NCBI RefSeq assembly: GCF_017876775.1
Contig: NZ_JAGIOP010000002.1
Coordinates: 2,728,001-2,792,000, forward strand
Length of the DNA: 64,000 nt
Reading direction: 5' to 3'
DNA from: Mycolicibacterium lutetiense
GTDB lineage: Bacteria; Actinomycetota; Actinomycetes; Mycobacteriales; Mycobacteriaceae
Shown here: positions 51,476 to 62,205 of the stretch, piece after piece
Layout: each line of letters begins with the position of its first letter
Numbering within the stretch: position 1 is the stretch's first letter
Translations under genes and position numbers: made by a program
Notes under the pieces: generated by a model
Seen by the model: only the letters and a program-made list of their open reading frames with translations
The model's database searches: none
What the model was told of the DNA's origin: nothing

Positions 51476-54400
51476 CAGAATTCCTTTCGCCCGTTGTTCA
51501 CGGAAAGTGCCGTGTCATCGATGAGTGGGTTGACGAGTTGGACGAACTCGGGCGCGTCGCCGTTGCCCAGCAACATGCCTCGTCCCGCGGGGAACCGGGC
51601 GAACCGATGCCCGCGGAGCTTGCCGCTGTCGGCCGGATTGCCCGACAGCATCAACGTGGTCGCCTGCAGATCGTTGAGGCGACGCAGCAGCGGCGCCGTC
51701 ATCACGGCATGCGCCGACCCGGTGGCCCGGGCCGTCACGATGACACGCAGGCCCAGATCGGTTGCCTCGGCCAACAGTCCCGCGATGTTCGTCCACGGGC
51801 GCTGCCCGGCGAACGGCCCGCCGGCCGCCGGTCCGTCGGGGATCTGGTCCACGTCGTCGATGATCAGATAGTGGATGTGGCCGTCGGGTCCCGAGCGCTG
51901 ATTCCAGGCGCTGAGCTCCTGCGGACTCAGACCGGCCGGCGGGCGGCGCTTCTCGATGAGTGCCGAGAGGCCCAGCATGGCCGGCAGCACCCGATCGATG
52001 TTGGCGGTGTACTCGTTGTCCGGGAACAACGGCTCCTCCACCAGGTGCAGCCGCCGGTCGATGACCGTGAAGGCGACCTCGTCCGGCCGGGAGTTCTCCC
52101 GGATGGTCCGGATGATGTGGCGCAGCAGCGTTGTCTTGCCCGACTTCGTATCGCCGAACACCGCGAGCAGCGGGTTGTCCTTGAAGTCGAGCACCACCGG
52201 CGCCAGATCCTCTTCGCGCTGTCCGATGACCACCTGCTCCGGGGCCGGGTACAACGTTGCCAGCGCGGCGGGGGCCAACGCGGTGGGCAGCAAGCGCACC
52301 GGCGGTGCGCTCTGCCCCGGGTAGCGGGAGTTGATGACGGCGATGTCGCTCAGTGCCGGTTGCGCGAACAGGAAGTGCTCGGCGGCCATCGTCAGGCCGC
52401 GGCCCGGCTGATCGGCGGGCACCGACTCCGCTGGGCGGCGCAGCGCACCCACCACGCGCACGATGCTGTCGTGACTGTCGTGCAGCTTGAGCTCCAGACG
52501 CAAGCCCAGGCCGTCACGCATCGCCAGCGGCACCTCCAGCCAGTTCGGCGTGGTGATCACGACGTGGATGCCGTAGGCCAGTCCGGTGTTGGCCAGCTCG
52601 GTCACCTTGGCCAGCAACGGATTGCGGGTGTTGAACGTGTCCGTGTTGTCCCGGCTGAACGCGTAGAGGTTGTCGATGACGAAGAACACTTCGCCATAGC
52701 CATCTTCATATCGGCGGCTTCCGTTCACCGCGCCCTGCTGCTGACGTGCCCGCAACAGTTGCTCGAGCTCGCCGAACGTACGGCGGATGCGCTCGGGCTC
52801 CATCGGGGTCGCCACGCTGCCGACGTGAGCCAGACCGGCCAGACCGGCGAGCTGTCCGCCGCCGTAGTCCAGGCAGTAGAAGCTCACCTCACTCGGCGAG
52901 TGCAGTGCCGCGGCCGACAGGACGAAGGTCTGCAGTGCGGTCGACTTGCCGGATCGCGGACCACCGTGGATCAGCACGTTGGCTGCCGACGAGTTGGCGT
53001 CGAACACCAAGGCGTCCCGGCGCATCTCGAATGGCTTGTCGATCTCGCCCAGCGGCCAGCGCAGTTGGCCGGGCTCCACATCGGTACGGGCCAGGACGTC
53101 GTCCAGCGCGATCGCGCCGTCCAGCGGCGGCAGCCACAGCTTCGGCGCCTGCGGACCGTAGGTGGCCAACTGGTCGCCGATGGTGGCGATCAGTTTGCGC
53201 GGCGGCGCAGCGGCGAACTCCGGCTCGTTCGTGACGATCACGGTATCGGGCTCGGGCTCGACCCGAGAGGCCGTGAACAGCTGCGGCTGCGGCAGTGCCC
53301 GCACCACGATCGACTTCTCGACGCGGGGCGGGTCGTAGATACCGTCGACGTAGGTGCTGCGGAACTTGATCGGCACCGCACCCGGGGCCGGCACCAGGAA
53401 GCCCTCGCCCTTGTGCTCGCGACCCGATTCGATGTGATAGGCGTCCTCGACCCCGATGATCTGACGAGAGATGCTGGGGCTGGACACCTTCAGGCCGATC
53501 CGGTACGACGTGTTCTTGTCGATGTCCTTGATCCGGCCCACGTCCAGGGTCTGCGACGCGAACAGAATGTGAATCCGGAACGAGCGACCCTTGCGCGCAA
53601 CGTAATCGAACAGGTCCGCATACTCGGGATGCTCGGCGAGCATCAGGGTGAACTCGTCGGCGACCACGAACAGCGTCGGCATCGGGGGCAGGTCATGCCC
53701 GGCCGCGATAGCCGCCTCGTACTCGGTGACCGAGTTGAACGCGCTGCCCTGAACCCGGCGACCGGCTTCCTTGAGCGACTGCTCACGACGGGACACCTCA
53801 CCTCGCAGGGTGTCGGCGAACCGGTCGGCCAACGACCGCTTCTCGGCCATGTTCGAGATGACCGCGACGACCTGCGGGAAGTTGCGGAAGATGTCGGCTC
53901 CGGCCTCACCCTTGAAGTCGGCGTAGATCACGATGAGCCGCTCGGCAGAGTGAGTCGTCAACAGCGACAACAGGATCGACATCAGGGTCTGGGACTTGCC
54001 CGAACCCGTCATACCGATCATCAGGCCGTGCGGGCCCATGCCGCCTTCGGCCTCGTCCTTGAGGTCGAAGTACAGCGGTTCGCCGGTGGCGGTGACGCCG
54101 ATCGGCACCCGCAGCTCGTCGTCGCGGTTGCGCGGGGCCCACAGGCTGGCCACATCCAGGGCCGAGGCGTCCGGGATGTCCAGCAGCGTGCCGAAAGTGG
54201 CACTGCCGGTGGCGGTGGACCGCACATAGCCGGGGTTGGAATCCCATCGCGACAGCCGGCGCGCGATGTGCGCGGCCTCGGCGGCCGACATCGTGTCGGC
54301 CTGCGCGACGTAGGGCTGCCAGCCGCTGCTCTGCCAGCGCTCGATCCGGCCTTCGATGACCCGCAGGATGGGCCGCTCGGGATCGGGATACTGCTCGCGG

Positions 54401-55443
54401 TTGGGCAGCGTGTCAGATCGGTGGATCACGGTCACGCCGGTCAGACCGGGCCGTCGCGCGATGTCGTCGGGATCGGCTTCAGGGTCGTCGAGGACCACCA
54501 GCAGATGCTTGAGGACCTGATCCGGTTCGGTGGGGAAGGCGGGTCGGCCGGCCAGGGCCGAATCCAGTTGCCCACGCAGCTCGTTGACACCGGTGGTCAG
54601 ATAACGGGCCGGGCCGACACCGTCCGCCTGGGACGGAACGTCCACGTGCGGAAGCCATTTCAGCCATGACCAGGCGTCGGAATCGACGTGGGGTGAGGCC
54701 AGTGCCACTCCGAGCATGGTCGGGTCGTGCCAGGTGACCGCCTGGGTGATCCAGGCGCGCAGCGCGTCACGGACTTCCTCGGCCTCACCGATCACCGTGA
54801 TCCGGGCCAGCTTGGTGACGTCGATGCCGGTCGGGGCATCGCGCACGGTGCGCTGCACATCGAGCAGACCGCGCAGGGTGCTGTGCGACACCGGTTCCAG
54901 GTCGATCTCGTCGGCGGTGTCCTTGACCTTCAGCGCAGCGTCCAGCGGCACATCGTGCAGCCCGGCGCGGAGCACCAGGAAGTCTCGGTCCCGCGGGTCG
55001 CGTTCCCACTGCCTGCGGGTGCCGGGGATGGTCGCCAGAACCTCGGGTTCCGGGTGCGACCACTCCAGCGCCGCCCGCTGCTCACCGGCGTGGGCACGGA
55101 CGTTGTCCCGGACGACGGACAGGTAGCGCAGGTAGTCGGCGCGCTCGGCGTCGACCTCCTCGGTGCGCATCTTGTTGCCGCTGCCGCGGTAGAGCGCCGT
55201 GGCCGCCAGCAGCAGCACGAACGGGAAAAACAGCATGGTCGGCGAGATCATCCGCATGCCGGTGGCGAACAGCGCCACGATCATGCCCACGATCAGGATG
55301 ACGATCAGGTACGGCAGCACCCGGCGCAGCAGGGACGGCGGAACCATCCGCTCCAACTGGGGTGGCGGCTCGATCGTGATGGTGCCCTTGCGGGTGGTCG
55401 GCGGAGCCAGCCTGCGCTGGTGCTCGAAGATCAGCCTACTCAT
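51475..55443 (-). CDS. eccC3: ESX-3 FtsK/SpoIIIE-type motor ATPase EccC3
   Basis: This protein has 1,322 residues. Two membrane helices (about 40-85, [21 protein letters not shown] and [16 protein letters not shown]) are followed by three FtsK-like ATPase domains. Walker A sites: GMTGSGKSQ near 480, [10 protein letters not shown] near 830 and [10 protein letters not shown] near 1,100. The first domain is the conserved motor; the outer two bind substrate and regulate. It is a single chain, as in ESX-3 to ESX-5, and not split as in ESX-1. ATGA couples it to eccB3 upstream, and TGATG couples it to PE5 downstream. Confidence 0.95.
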   Translation of the reverse strand: MSRLIFEHQRRLAPPTTRKGTITIEPPPQLERMVPPSLLRRVLPYLIVILIVGMIVALFATGMRMISPTMLFFPFVLLLAATALYRGSGNKMRTEEVDAERADYLRYLSVVRDNVRAHAGEQRAALEWSHPEPEVLATIPGTRRQWERDPRDRDFLVLRAGLHDVPLDAALKVKDTADEIDLEPVSHSTLRGLLDVQRTVRDAPTGIDVTKLARITVIGEAEEVRDALRAWITQAVTWHDPTMLGVALASPHVDSDAWSWLKWLPHVDVPSQADGVGPARYLTTGVNELRGQLDSALAGRPAFPTEPDQVLKHLLVVLDDPEADPDDIARRPGLTGVTVIHRSDTLPNREQYPDPERPILRVIEGRIERWQSSGWQPYVAQADTMSAAEAAHIARRLSRWDSNPGYVRSTATGSATFGTLLDIPDASALDVASLWAPRNRDDELRVPIGVTATGEPLYFDLKDEAEGGMGPHGLMIGMTGSGKSQTLMSILLSLLTTHSAERLIVIYADFKGEAGADIFRNFPQVVAVISNMAEKRSLADRFADTLRGEVSRREQSLKEAGRRVQGSAFNSVTEYEAAIAAGHDLPPMPTLFVVADEFTLMLAEHPEYADLFDYVARKGRSFRIHILFASQTLDVGRIKDIDKNTSYRIGLKVSSPSISRQIIGVEDAYHIESGREHKGEGFLVPAPGAVPIKFRSTYVDGIYDPPRVEKSIVVRALPQPQLFTASRVEPEPDTVIVTNEPEFAAAPPRKLIATIGDQLATYGPQAPKLWLPPLDGAIALDDVLARTDVEPGQLRWPLGEIDKPFEMRRDALVFDANSSAANVLIHGGPRSGKSTALQTFVLSAAALHSPSEVSFYCLDYGGGQLAGLAGLAHVGSVATPMEPERIRRTFGELEQLLRARQQQGAVNGSRRYEDGYGEVFFVIDNLYAFSRDNTDTFNTRNPLLAKVTELANTGLAYGIHVVITTPNWLEVPLAMRDGLGLRLELKLHDSHDSIVRVVGALRRPAESVPADQPGRGLTMAAEHFLFAQPALSDIAVINSRYPGQSAPPVRLLPTALAPAALATLYPAPEQVVIGQREEDLAPVVLDFKDNPLLAVFGDTKSGKTTLLRHIIRTIRENSRPDEVAFTVIDRRLHLVEEPLFPDNEYTANIDRVLPAMLGLSALIEKRRPPAGLSPQELSAWNQRSGPDGHIHYLIIDDVDQIPDGPAAGGPFAGQRPWTNIAGLLAEATDLGLRVIVTARATGSAHAVMTAPLLRRLNDLQATTLMLSGNPADSGKLRGHRFARFPAGRGMLLGNGDAPEFVQLVNPLIDDTALSVNNGRKEF

Positions 55444-56993
55444 CGCGTGGCCTCCAGGCGCGCAGCATTTACGTTGGGCGACAGCGCATCATGTGCGGTC
55501 AGGGCGTCGCCACGGGACAAGGTCGGACCCGCCGCGAACTGCGTCAGGATCGACCACGGAATGGGTCGGGCCGGCGAGGTGAGACCAAGTGCCTCAACAA
55601 CTTTGTCGTCACCTGCGGTGTCGATGCCGTATCGGACGCCGGTGTCGCTCACCCAGAACAACGAGCCTGCGGTCGGCGATCCCGGTTCGGCGCCGACGGT
55701 CTGGACGAAGTAGCCACTGCCGGGGGTCAGTGCGACCCGGTTGGCGGCACCGTTGCTGCCCGCTCCGACCAGGTCGACGGTGTGCAGACCGTCCCGTACC
55801 GGCAAGGCCGCTCCGGAGAGCACCGACAGCTTGCTCTCGGTGGCACCGGCGGGCTTGATCCACTGTGCACACGTCACCGGGGCGGTCGACGGTGCGACCA
55901 GGGTGACGGGTGCCTCCGGGTAGCCCGCAGTGTCGATGGCACGCGAGACGGGCATCCGCGACACCTCGTCGGGCCCGATGCGCGGCGCCTGGTCCAGGCC
56001 ATAGGAGTTGCTGTTGCGCAGGATCGAGGCGAGCACCGGCGAAACCGGCTGCAGGCCGTCGGAGAGCACCGCGTAGTAGCGGGCGGTGTTGTCGGCGTCG
56101 TAAGCGGCCACCACACCGCCGACGGGCACCGGTGTCGACAAGGCGTAGCTCGTCGGCGCGCCGGCATCGGCGATGCCGGGCACGGTCAGTGCCGGAGCCT
56201 CGGGGATGGCGTTGAACAGGCCGGCGGCGATCGGTCGCGGCGCCGGGATCTCTGCGCCGAAGCCGAGTGCATCGGTGACCGCGCGGTCGGCCAGAACGAT
56301 CGGACTGCGCTTGCCGTCCCACAGCACCCAGTCGCCCGGGGTCGGCCCGGCCGGGTTGTGCACCAGCACGGCCTGACCGGGCGCCAGCGGCAATGCGCGC
56401 TCGTCGCCCGTCGCGAGTTCGCCGGCGATGACCGTCACGCCCACGTTGGTGCCCGAAACTGCGTCGCACACAGTCCAATCGGCGGCACTTGCGGTGTTCT
56501 GCGCCATACGTTCCGGCGCGCCGGGGATGCCCAGCAGGTTGCCCCGCGGGAACTTGTCGATCTCACTGGTCTTCACCGTGGTCGGGTTGTCCGCCTTGCC
56601 GGTGATCAGCCGCGCCGAGGTCAGATTGAGCACCGGATGCAACTGCTCACCCACGCGCACGTACAGCGCCGCCGTCGACCGGTCGGCGAGGACCGCGTCG
56701 TTGCCCGCCGATCCACCCGGCCGGAACAGTGAGAACAGGAAGCAACCGATCAGACCCGTGACCAGGATCAGGGCGCCGGTCAGCACTGCCCGGCTCTGCG
56801 TGCGCAGCGGGTCGACCAACATGCGGGTGTCGTGCAGCGCGACACCGGAAGCGATGCGGCGCATGACGAATCGCCAGCCCGTGACCTGGTTTTTGGTGAC
56901 AAAGCCACGCCGGTAGGACACCTGGTCCGGGTTCTCGTTGGACGGCGTGCGGGACGTGAACGAGCGACGCTCGTCGGGGCCGGGCGCGGTCAT
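55440..56993 (-). CDS. eccB3: ESX-3 secretion component EccB3
   Basis: This protein has 517 residues. The N-terminus is cytoplasmic ([31 protein letters not shown], the conserved EccB start), then one membrane helix (about 85-108, [21 protein letters not shown]). The long periplasmic part has repeats rich in Pro/Gly/Ala and two cysteines (VCDAVSG and VTCAQWI). EccB sits on the periplasmic face of the ESX channel. ATGA overlaps with the eccA3 stop. Other EccB3 proteins are about 20 residues longer, so the exact start may differ. Confidence 0.94.
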   Translation of the reverse strand: MTAPGPDERRSFTSRTPSNENPDQVSYRRGFVTKNQVTGWRFVMRRIASGVALHDTRMLVDPLRTQSRAVLTGALILVTGLIGCFLFSLFRPGGSAGNDAVLADRSTAALYVRVGEQLHPVLNLTSARLITGKADNPTTVKTSEIDKFPRGNLLGIPGAPERMAQNTASAADWTVCDAVSGTNVGVTVIAGELATGDERALPLAPGQAVLVHNPAGPTPGDWVLWDGKRSPIVLADRAVTDALGFGAEIPAPRPIAAGLFNAIPEAPALTVPGIADAGAPTSYALSTPVPVGGVVAAYDADNTARYYAVLSDGLQPVSPVLASILRNSNSYGLDQAPRIGPDEVSRMPVSRAIDTAGYPEAPVTLVAPSTAPVTCAQWIKPAGATESKLSVLSGAALPVRDGLHTVDLVGAGSNGAANRVALTPGSGYFVQTVGAEPGSPTAGSLFWVSDTGVRYGIDTAGDDKVVEALGLTSPARPIPWSILTQFAAGPTLSRGDALTAHDALSPNVNAARLEATR

Positions 56994-58816
56994 GCGGGCA
57001 CCGTCAGACCCAGGCCACGCAGCAGCGGGCCGGCCGAACTGTTCACGTCACCGGCGGTGATCGTCATCATCTCCTCGTCGGTGAAGTCGTCGTGCTCGGA
57101 ATGATCGAGGCGGTACTCGCGCTCCTCTTCGGAACGCTCGACCAGGTTGCGGACGAAGCGGCCGTTACCGGCGATGTCCAGGCTGCGTCGCGGCACACCG
57201 TTGCCGTCGGGCGTGGTGGCCTGCGCCAGGTAGCCGAACAGCTTCTCCATGTCGTCGTGCGCGGCCTTCTCGAAGGTGCTGTCACGCTTCTCGGCCATCC
57301 GCTCGGCGATCTCGACGAGTTCGGGCGAGGAGTAGGACGGGAAGTCGATGCTGCGGGTGAAGCGCGAACGCAGACCTTCGTTGGTGTCCAGGAACATGTC
57401 GAGGTCCTTGCGGTACCCCGCGACGATCACCACGAGCCGGTCACGGTCGTTCTCCATGCGGGCCAGCAGCGTGTCGATGGCGACCAGGCCGAAGTCGTTC
57501 TTGGCCCCGGTGGACACCAGCGCGTAGGCCTCATCGAGGAACAGCACACCGTCCAGCGCGCTGTCGATGATGGCGTTGGTCTTGGCTTCGGTCTCACCGA
57601 TGTGCTGACCGATCAGGTCGGCACGGTGAACCTCGCGGACCGTCTCCTTCTTGAGAAGTCCCAGGCCGCAATAGATCTTGGCGACGACGCGGGCGATGGT
57701 GGTCTTGCCCGTTCCGGGCGGGCCGGCGAACACGAGGTGGTTGGTGCGCTGCGCGACGGCCAGTCCGCGCTCCTGGCGTCGGATCGACATGGCGACCGAG
57801 CTCTTGAGCCGCGCCACCTGGAACTTCACTTCTTCCAGACCGATGAATTCGGCCAGCTCGGCCTCGGCCTCGATCAGAAGGTGGGCCTTGCGCTCCTTGG
57901 CACCGGGGTCGACGAAGTCGGACTCCGACGGTTCGGTGTCGGGATCCCACGGGTCGCTGCGGGCGTCGATGCGCGAGGCCGTGGTGATGAGCAGCCCGAA
58001 GGTGGGATCCGACAGGGCGTCTTCGACCTGCTTGTTCTCCGGGTGCGCGGCGAAGAGATCCTGCAGCACCTCGTTGGCGTCCTCGTCCTCGCCCTGCCCG
58101 CGCAGGGTCAGCGCCTTGGCGAGCGCGCCGTCGAGGGCGGCCACGGCGATCGGACCGGACGGGTCCTCCAGGTACGACAGGGCGGGTGCCAGCATGCCGA
58201 GCCGGGCCAGCGCGATACCCAGCGTGGTCCGTGCGGCGTGACCGGTGACCTCATCGAGCGACGGGTCGGTGACGACCGGGGTGAGCAACCGCACCACGTC
58301 GTTCCAGCGCTGGGCCTGGTGGTTGAGCGCCACCCGCAGCCAGGTGGCGTTCAACCATCCCGGTCGACGGGCGAGCAGCTCACCCACGAGCGCGTCGGCC
58401 TCGGCGAGCTGCCCCTCGCCGGCGCGCCGCGCCGCGTAGGCGAGCTGGAAGTCGTCCACCTCGGTGGCCCGGAACTGCAGGTACAGCCCGCTGTCAAAGG
58501 TGAAACCGAGGTCTCCGGCGGCCAGGTCGATCTCGCGCTGCAGCAGACCGGCACTGCCGCGGGTGCGCCACACCGCGTCGATGACCGCACCGGACACGTC
58601 GCCCGCGGCAGCCAGACCGGTCCAGGCGTCACAGTGATCGTGCGCGATATGTGCGAGTCCAGCAAAGCCGGACCGGGCTGCGGTGAGGTCGGCCGGACGC
58701 TGCCGGTCGTTCACCGTCAAGCCCAAAGCACGACAACATGTGGCGAAACGGCTGATCACATCGCGATCGAGCCGGGGCGCTCCCTGAGGCGGAGCCGCAA
58801 GCGTGTCACTACCCAT
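56990..58816 (-). CDS. eccA3: ESX-3 cytosolic AAA+ ATPase EccA3
   Basis: This protein has 608 residues. The N-terminal half (about 1-300) is TPR-like helical repeat. The C-terminal AAA+ domain has Walker A VFAGPPGTGKTT (about 360), Walker B GVLFLDEAYAL (about 425) and the CbxX-type sensor region FPSYSSPELVEIAERMAEK. EccA helps remodel or release substrates in the cytosol. It is first in the operon; an IdeR-like box lies 39 bp before its ATG. Length and order match Rv0282. Confidence 0.94.
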   Translation of the reverse strand: MGSDTLAAPPQGAPRLDRDVISRFATCCRALGLTVNDRQRPADLTAARSGFAGLAHIAHDHCDAWTGLAAAGDVSGAVIDAVWRTRGSAGLLQREIDLAAGDLGFTFDSGLYLQFRATEVDDFQLAYAARRAGEGQLAEADALVGELLARRPGWLNATWLRVALNHQAQRWNDVVRLLTPVVTDPSLDEVTGHAARTTLGIALARLGMLAPALSYLEDPSGPIAVAALDGALAKALTLRGQGEDEDANEVLQDLFAAHPENKQVEDALSDPTFGLLITTASRIDARSDPWDPDTEPSESDFVDPGAKERKAHLLIEAEAELAEFIGLEEVKFQVARLKSSVAMSIRRQERGLAVAQRTNHLVFAGPPGTGKTTIARVVAKIYCGLGLLKKETVREVHRADLIGQHIGETEAKTNAIIDSALDGVLFLDEAYALVSTGAKNDFGLVAIDTLLARMENDRDRLVVIVAGYRKDLDMFLDTNEGLRSRFTRSIDFPSYSSPELVEIAERMAEKRDSTFEKAAHDDMEKLFGYLAQATTPDGNGVPRRSLDIAGNGRFVRNLVERSEEEREYRLDHSEHDDFTDEEMMTITAGDVNSSAGPLLRGLGLTVPA

Positions 58817-58855
58817 ATGCGTGCACGGGAGCGACGAAGCCCCCGATTCTCTCCC

Positions 58856-58874
58856 TTATGTATGGCTAAGCTAA
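58856..58874 (-). promoter_or_regulatory. IdeR-like iron box before eccA3
   Basis: On the minus strand TTAGCTTAGCCATACATAA fits the 19-bp IdeR pattern TTAGSTTAGSCTAACCTAA at about 15-16 positions. ESX-3 is iron-repressed in mycobacteria, so this site is expected. Just beside it GCTAACTT (58870-58877) and AAGTTAGC (58884-58891) form an inverted repeat with a 6-base loop, which may extend regulation or bind a second regulator. No clear Zur box is seen. Confidence 0.7.
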
Positions 58875-58945
58875 CTTTTGCTGAAGTTAGCATTGCATAA
58901 CTTAACTGTCGAGAGGCACGTAGGTGGACTAGCTCGTGAACTGCC

Positions 58946-59839
58946 TCACCTTTTGGTCGCAGCCACCAAGGTGATAGTTCCCGTCATCACGCCGGCATCG
59001 GACCCCGGAGCGGGCACGGGCCGGCCTGCCCGGGCCAGGAGGTCATGAAGCGGTGTCGCGACGGCGTCCCAGCCGTGCTCGCCGAACCACTGCTCCGCGG
59101 GTGCGTGCTGCTGGTTGTACACCAGCGTGAAGAACGCGTTCTCCTCGCCGGAGGACACCGCTTCAGCCCGCTTGGCCTGGAATGCCTCGTCCGGCATCGG
59201 GCGCCCCTCCTCGACAGCGACGAAGCTCCCCGGCGCGGCCAGCGCATCAATACCAGCAAACAGCTGTTCCTGTGCCGTGGCAGGCAGATAGATGAGGAGT
59301 CCCTCAGCGATCCAGGCCGAGGGCCGCGACGGGTCGAAGCCGCTCTCCCGCAGCGCGCGCGGCCAGTCGTCGCGCAGGTCGATGGCCACCTCACGGCGCT
59401 CCGCCGTCGGCGACTCCCCGAGCAGGTCGATGGTCTCGCGCTTGAACTCGAGCACCCGGGGTTGATCCAGCTCGTAGACCACGGTGCCGTCGGCCCACGG
59501 CAGGCGGTAGGCCCGCGAATCCAGACCGGCCGCCAGCAACACGATCTGGGTAATCCCGGCGTCGATGGCCCGGTTGAAGTACTCGTCGAAGTACTTCGTG
59601 CGGACCCCCTGGAAGTTGACGAAGTTCTCGCCGAACTCGGTCTGCAACGGGTGCTCGGGGTCGGTGCCCTCGACCGCTCCGATCCATTCGCCGCCGGCCG
59701 CGCGACAGAAGGCCTCGGCGTACTTGTCGACAGCGAGCGGATCGGCCTTGCGGGCCTCCAATGCTCTTGAGGCCGCGACGAATAACGCTGTCGAACCTAC
59801 GCTCGTGGTGATATCCCAGTTGTCATTATCGGTGCGCAC
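58946..59839 (-). CDS. TIGR00027-type SAM-dependent methyltransferase (Rv0281-like)
   Basis: This protein has 297 residues from GTG 59839. Family signatures: [24 protein letters not shown] (SAM-binding motif I), [13 protein letters not shown] and [11 protein letters not shown]. Mycobacteria carry many such leucine carboxyl methyltransferase-like enzymes; individual substrates are unknown. In M. tuberculosis Rv0281 also sits next to eccA3. It is 130 bp upstream of eccA3 on the same strand and ends before the iron box. Confidence 0.88.
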   Translation of the reverse strand: MRTDNDNWDITTSVGSTALFVAASRALEARKADPLAVDKYAEAFCRAAGGEWIGAVEGTDPEHPLQTEFGENFVNFQGVRTKYFDEYFNRAIDAGITQIVLLAAGLDSRAYRLPWADGTVVYELDQPRVLEFKRETIDLLGESPTAERREVAIDLRDDWPRALRESGFDPSRPSAWIAEGLLIYLPATAQEQLFAGIDALAAPGSFVAVEEGRPMPDEAFQAKRAEAVSSGEENAFFTLVYNQQHAPAEQWFGEHGWDAVATPLHDLLARAGRPVPAPGSDAGVMTGTITLVAATKR

Positions 59840-59910
59840 CAGCGCGAGGGTACGCCGCTTCCCTGACACTCACCCCGGAGTGATGCGTGTGATGCGCGTA
59901 CCATGACATC

Positions 59911-60168
59911 ATGCGCACCACCGTTGCGATCGCCGATGAGCTGCTGGCCGCGGCCAAGCTCCGCGCTCAACAGCGGGGGCAGTCGCTCGGCTCGCTCGTC
60001 GAGGACGCGCTGCGCCGCGAGTTGGCCGCCGAGCAGAACTCCGCGCCGCCGCCTGCGATTCCGGTGTTCACCGGCGGCAGCGGCCCCCGCCCCGGCGTCG
60101 ACCTACGGTCGAACCGGGCGTTGCACGAGACTCTCGATGAGAGCGTCGAACTCAACTCCCGCCGGTAA
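59911..60168 (+). CDS. VapB-type antitoxin
   Basis: This protein has 85 residues. The ribbon-helix-helix-like start ([38 protein letters not shown]) fits the DUF2191/VapB antitoxins. A Pro-rich linker (residues 45-62) leads to a C-terminal tail that should wrap the toxin. It lies 6 bp before the PIN toxin gene. The order, antitoxin first, is typical. DNA-binding autoregulation is expected by family. Confidence 0.85.
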   Translation: MRTTVAIADELLAAAKLRAQQRGQSLGSLVEDALRRELAAEQNSAPPPAIPVFTGGSGPRPGVDLRSNRALHETLDESVELNSRR

Positions 60169-60174
60169 CCGCGC

Positions 60175-60606
60175 ATGTTCCTGCTCGATGTCAACGTCGT
60201 ACTCGCCGTACACCGCGCCGACCACCCTGATCACGATGTGGTCAAAGGCTGGTTCGACCAGCTACTTGACGGAGACGAGCCCTTCGCCGTCCCGACTGTG
60301 GTCTGGGGGTCGTTTCTCCGATTGGCCACCAATCGAAGAATCTTCGAGGTCCCTTCACCGCGACCGGACGCCTTCTCGTTCATCGACGCCGTCAACGCCC
60401 AGCCGAACCATTTGACCATCGGGCCGGGCCCCCGCCACCTCACACTGTTGCGCGAGATCTGCGACGAAGCTGATGCCGCTGGCGATCTCGTCCCCGACGC
60501 CGTCTTGGTCGCCATCGCAGTCGAACACCACTGCGACGTGGTCAGCCTCGACCGGGACTTTGCGCGGTTCACTTCGATCCGTCACATCAGGCCGGGGCTG
60601 GACTGA
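60175..60606 (+). CDS. VapC-type PIN-domain toxin
   Basis: This protein has 143 residues. PIN-fold RNase with acidic sites in [14 protein letters not shown] (Asp5), [24 protein letters not shown] (Asp pair near 103 and 125). The usual central E is replaced by the [13 protein letters not shown] form common in some mycobacterial VapC groups. It would cleave RNA, often tRNA, when freed of its antitoxin. The pair with VapB at 59911-60168 is complete and likely functional. It is a chromosomal type II toxin-antitoxin module. Confidence 0.88.
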   Translation: MFLLDVNVVLAVHRADHPDHDVVKGWFDQLLDGDEPFAVPTVVWGSFLRLATNRRIFEVPSPRPDAFSFIDAVNAQPNHLTIGPGPRHLTLLREICDEADAAGDLVPDAVLVAIAVEHHCDVVSLDRDFARFTSIRHIRPGLD

Positions 60607-60612
60607 CCGGCG

Positions 60613-61512
60613 TCACACCAATGGACGGCCAGTGCGGATCCGCCAGTCAAGGTCCTTGAGCAGCACGTTGAACGGGAACTGACGCAGGAACGACGGGAGG
60701 AGGTCGTTGATCGTGCGCAGCACCCCGATCAGGCGGTCGAACCGCTTCTGACTCTCGGCATCCCACGGCAGCCGCATCTCCTCCCGGAAGCGCTGCGGGA
60801 GGAATCCGGTGGTGATCAGCAGGGCGACCGCATCGAGTCGGCTCTGCACGAAGCGGGGCAGTTTCGGATTCTTGGGCCGGCCCGCAGCGATCGGATACAG
60901 GTATCCACGCACGGTGTCGTCGATGTGCAGCTGCTCCAGGGATTCCTCCCAGTACCGGTCGAACGCCGCGCGGTCGGCCGGCCACATCGACTCGGGCACC
61001 TGCAGCGTGGTGCCCATCGTGACGCTGTCGCGGTAATGGCGGTCTGCGGTCTCGTCGTCCAATTCGCCGATGAACATCCGGAATACGTCGACGCCGCCCT
61101 TGTAGAGGCAGGCGGCCACCCACAGCTGAAGGTTCTTGTCGAACGCGTTGTACTTCACCGGGCTGTCCTCGGTGGAGTACACCTGCGCGTGCGCCTTGTT
61201 AACCGCACGCCGGTAGGCCGCCTTCTGCGCGTCGCTACCTCGGGTGGCCACGGCGAGGTAGGTGAAGGTGGTCCTGGCCCGCTTGACCGGGTGCAGGTCG
61301 GTGCGACCGCTCTCGACACGGCTCTCGACAACGCCGTAGCCGACGCCGGGGTTGGCCAGCTGCATGATCACGTTGGCGGGGCCGGCCAGCAGCGCCACAC
61401 CCATCAGCCCGTCGTCGACGCCGGCGGCCCGCCGCCGCTTGGGCGCGGCTCCGGGACGCGCCGACTCGTTCATCGGCCGCTCGATATGCGGGACCGGTTC
61501 GCTGACCGTCAT
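60613..61512 (-). CDS. DUF2236 (MpaB-like) oxygenase family protein
   Basis: This protein has 299 residues from ATG 61512. The DUF2236 pattern is visible: LLAGPANVIMQLANPGVGYGVVES, FTYLAVATRG and the conserved H-x(8-10)-Y/R segment VNKAHAQVYSTE. Helical throughout with no membrane helix. The family includes latex-clearing Lcp-like and MpaB oxygenases that may bind heme; the His in NKAHAQV is a candidate ligand. The substrate is unknown. It is divergent from the TetR gene, 77 bp apart, so likely regulated by it. Confidence 0.8.
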   Translation of the reverse strand: MTVSEPVPHIERPMNESARPGAAPKRRRAAGVDDGLMGVALLAGPANVIMQLANPGVGYGVVESRVESGRTDLHPVKRARTTFTYLAVATRGSDAQKAAYRRAVNKAHAQVYSTEDSPVKYNAFDKNLQLWVAACLYKGGVDVFRMFIGELDDETADRHYRDSVTMGTTLQVPESMWPADRAAFDRYWEESLEQLHIDDTVRGYLYPIAAGRPKNPKLPRFVQSRLDAVALLITTGFLPQRFREEMRLPWDAESQKRFDRLIGVLRTINDLLPSFLRQFPFNVLLKDLDWRIRTGRPLV

Positions 61513-61589
61513 GGCCACCCCTCCTAGAAACTGAGAACCTGCGTTTCCTGATAGTGGCCTGCCAGGCTGACAGGTGTCAAGATGTGTGG

Positions 61590-62204
61590 GTGAAGCAGGT
61601 CCGTCCGTACCGCGGCGTCGAAGCGGCCGACCGCCTGGCGCAGCGCCGCAGCCAGCTACTCGAGGCCGGGCTGGAACTGCTCGGAGCCGAAGACGCCGAA
61701 GTCACCGTGCGCGCGGTGTGCCGTAGCGCCGGGCTGGCCGCCCGGTATTTCTACGAGAGCTTCACCGACAAGAACGACTTCATCGCCGCGGTCTATGACG
61801 GGGTGATCGCCGATATCGCGACCTCGACGCAGGCCGCCGTCGCGGCTGTTCCACTGGCCGACCAGACCACCGCCGGGATGACCAACATCGTGCATCTGAT
61901 CGCCAAGGATCCGCGGATCGGTCGGCTGCTGTTCAGCGTCAAACTGTCCAACGAGGTGCTGCTTCGCAAGCGCATCGAGTCCGTCACGCTGTTCGCCACG
62001 CTGCTCGGTCAGCATGCCGGCGATGCGTTGCAGCTACGCGCGAACGACTATCTCAGGGCCACTTCATATTTCGCCGTCGGCGGGGTGACACAGACGATCA
62101 GCGCGTGGCTGTCCGGCGAGGTCGCGCTGTCCCCCGAACAACTCATCGGCCAGTTGCGCTCGATGCTCGACGCCGTGGCCGGCATGCAACAGCCAGGGGA
62201 TTGA
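61590..62204 (+). CDS. TetR-family regulator
   Basis: This protein has 204 residues from GTG 61590. The HTH is complete: LAQRRSQLLEAGLELLGAEDAEVTVRAVCRSAGLAARYFYESFTDKNDF (11-58), the classical TetR recognition helix ending YFYESF. The C-terminal ligand domain is of unknown specificity. It is divergent from the DUF2236 gene across a short region with imperfect repeats around GGCTGACAGG, and 1 bp upstream of the AraC gene. Confidence 0.85.
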   Translation: MKQVRPYRGVEAADRLAQRRSQLLEAGLELLGAEDAEVTVRAVCRSAGLAARYFYESFTDKNDFIAAVYDGVIADIATSTQAAVAAVPLADQTTAGMTNIVHLIAKDPRIGRLLFSVKLSNEVLLRKRIESVTLFATLLGQHAGDALQLRANDYLRATSYFAVGGVTQTISAWLSGEVALSPEQLIGQLRSMLDAVAGMQQPGD

Positions 62205-62205
62205 G

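Noticed and set aside
51469..54669. A 1,066-codon frame on the plus strand across eccC3
   Set aside because: It is antisense to eccC3, Gln/Arg/His-rich and without motifs or a ribosome site. High-GC third positions of the true gene leave few stop codons on this strand.
58817..58945. Zur (zinc) box upstream of eccA3
   Set aside because: No sequence close to the mycobacterial Zur palindrome TGAAAATGATTTTCA was found; only the IdeR-like box is convincing.
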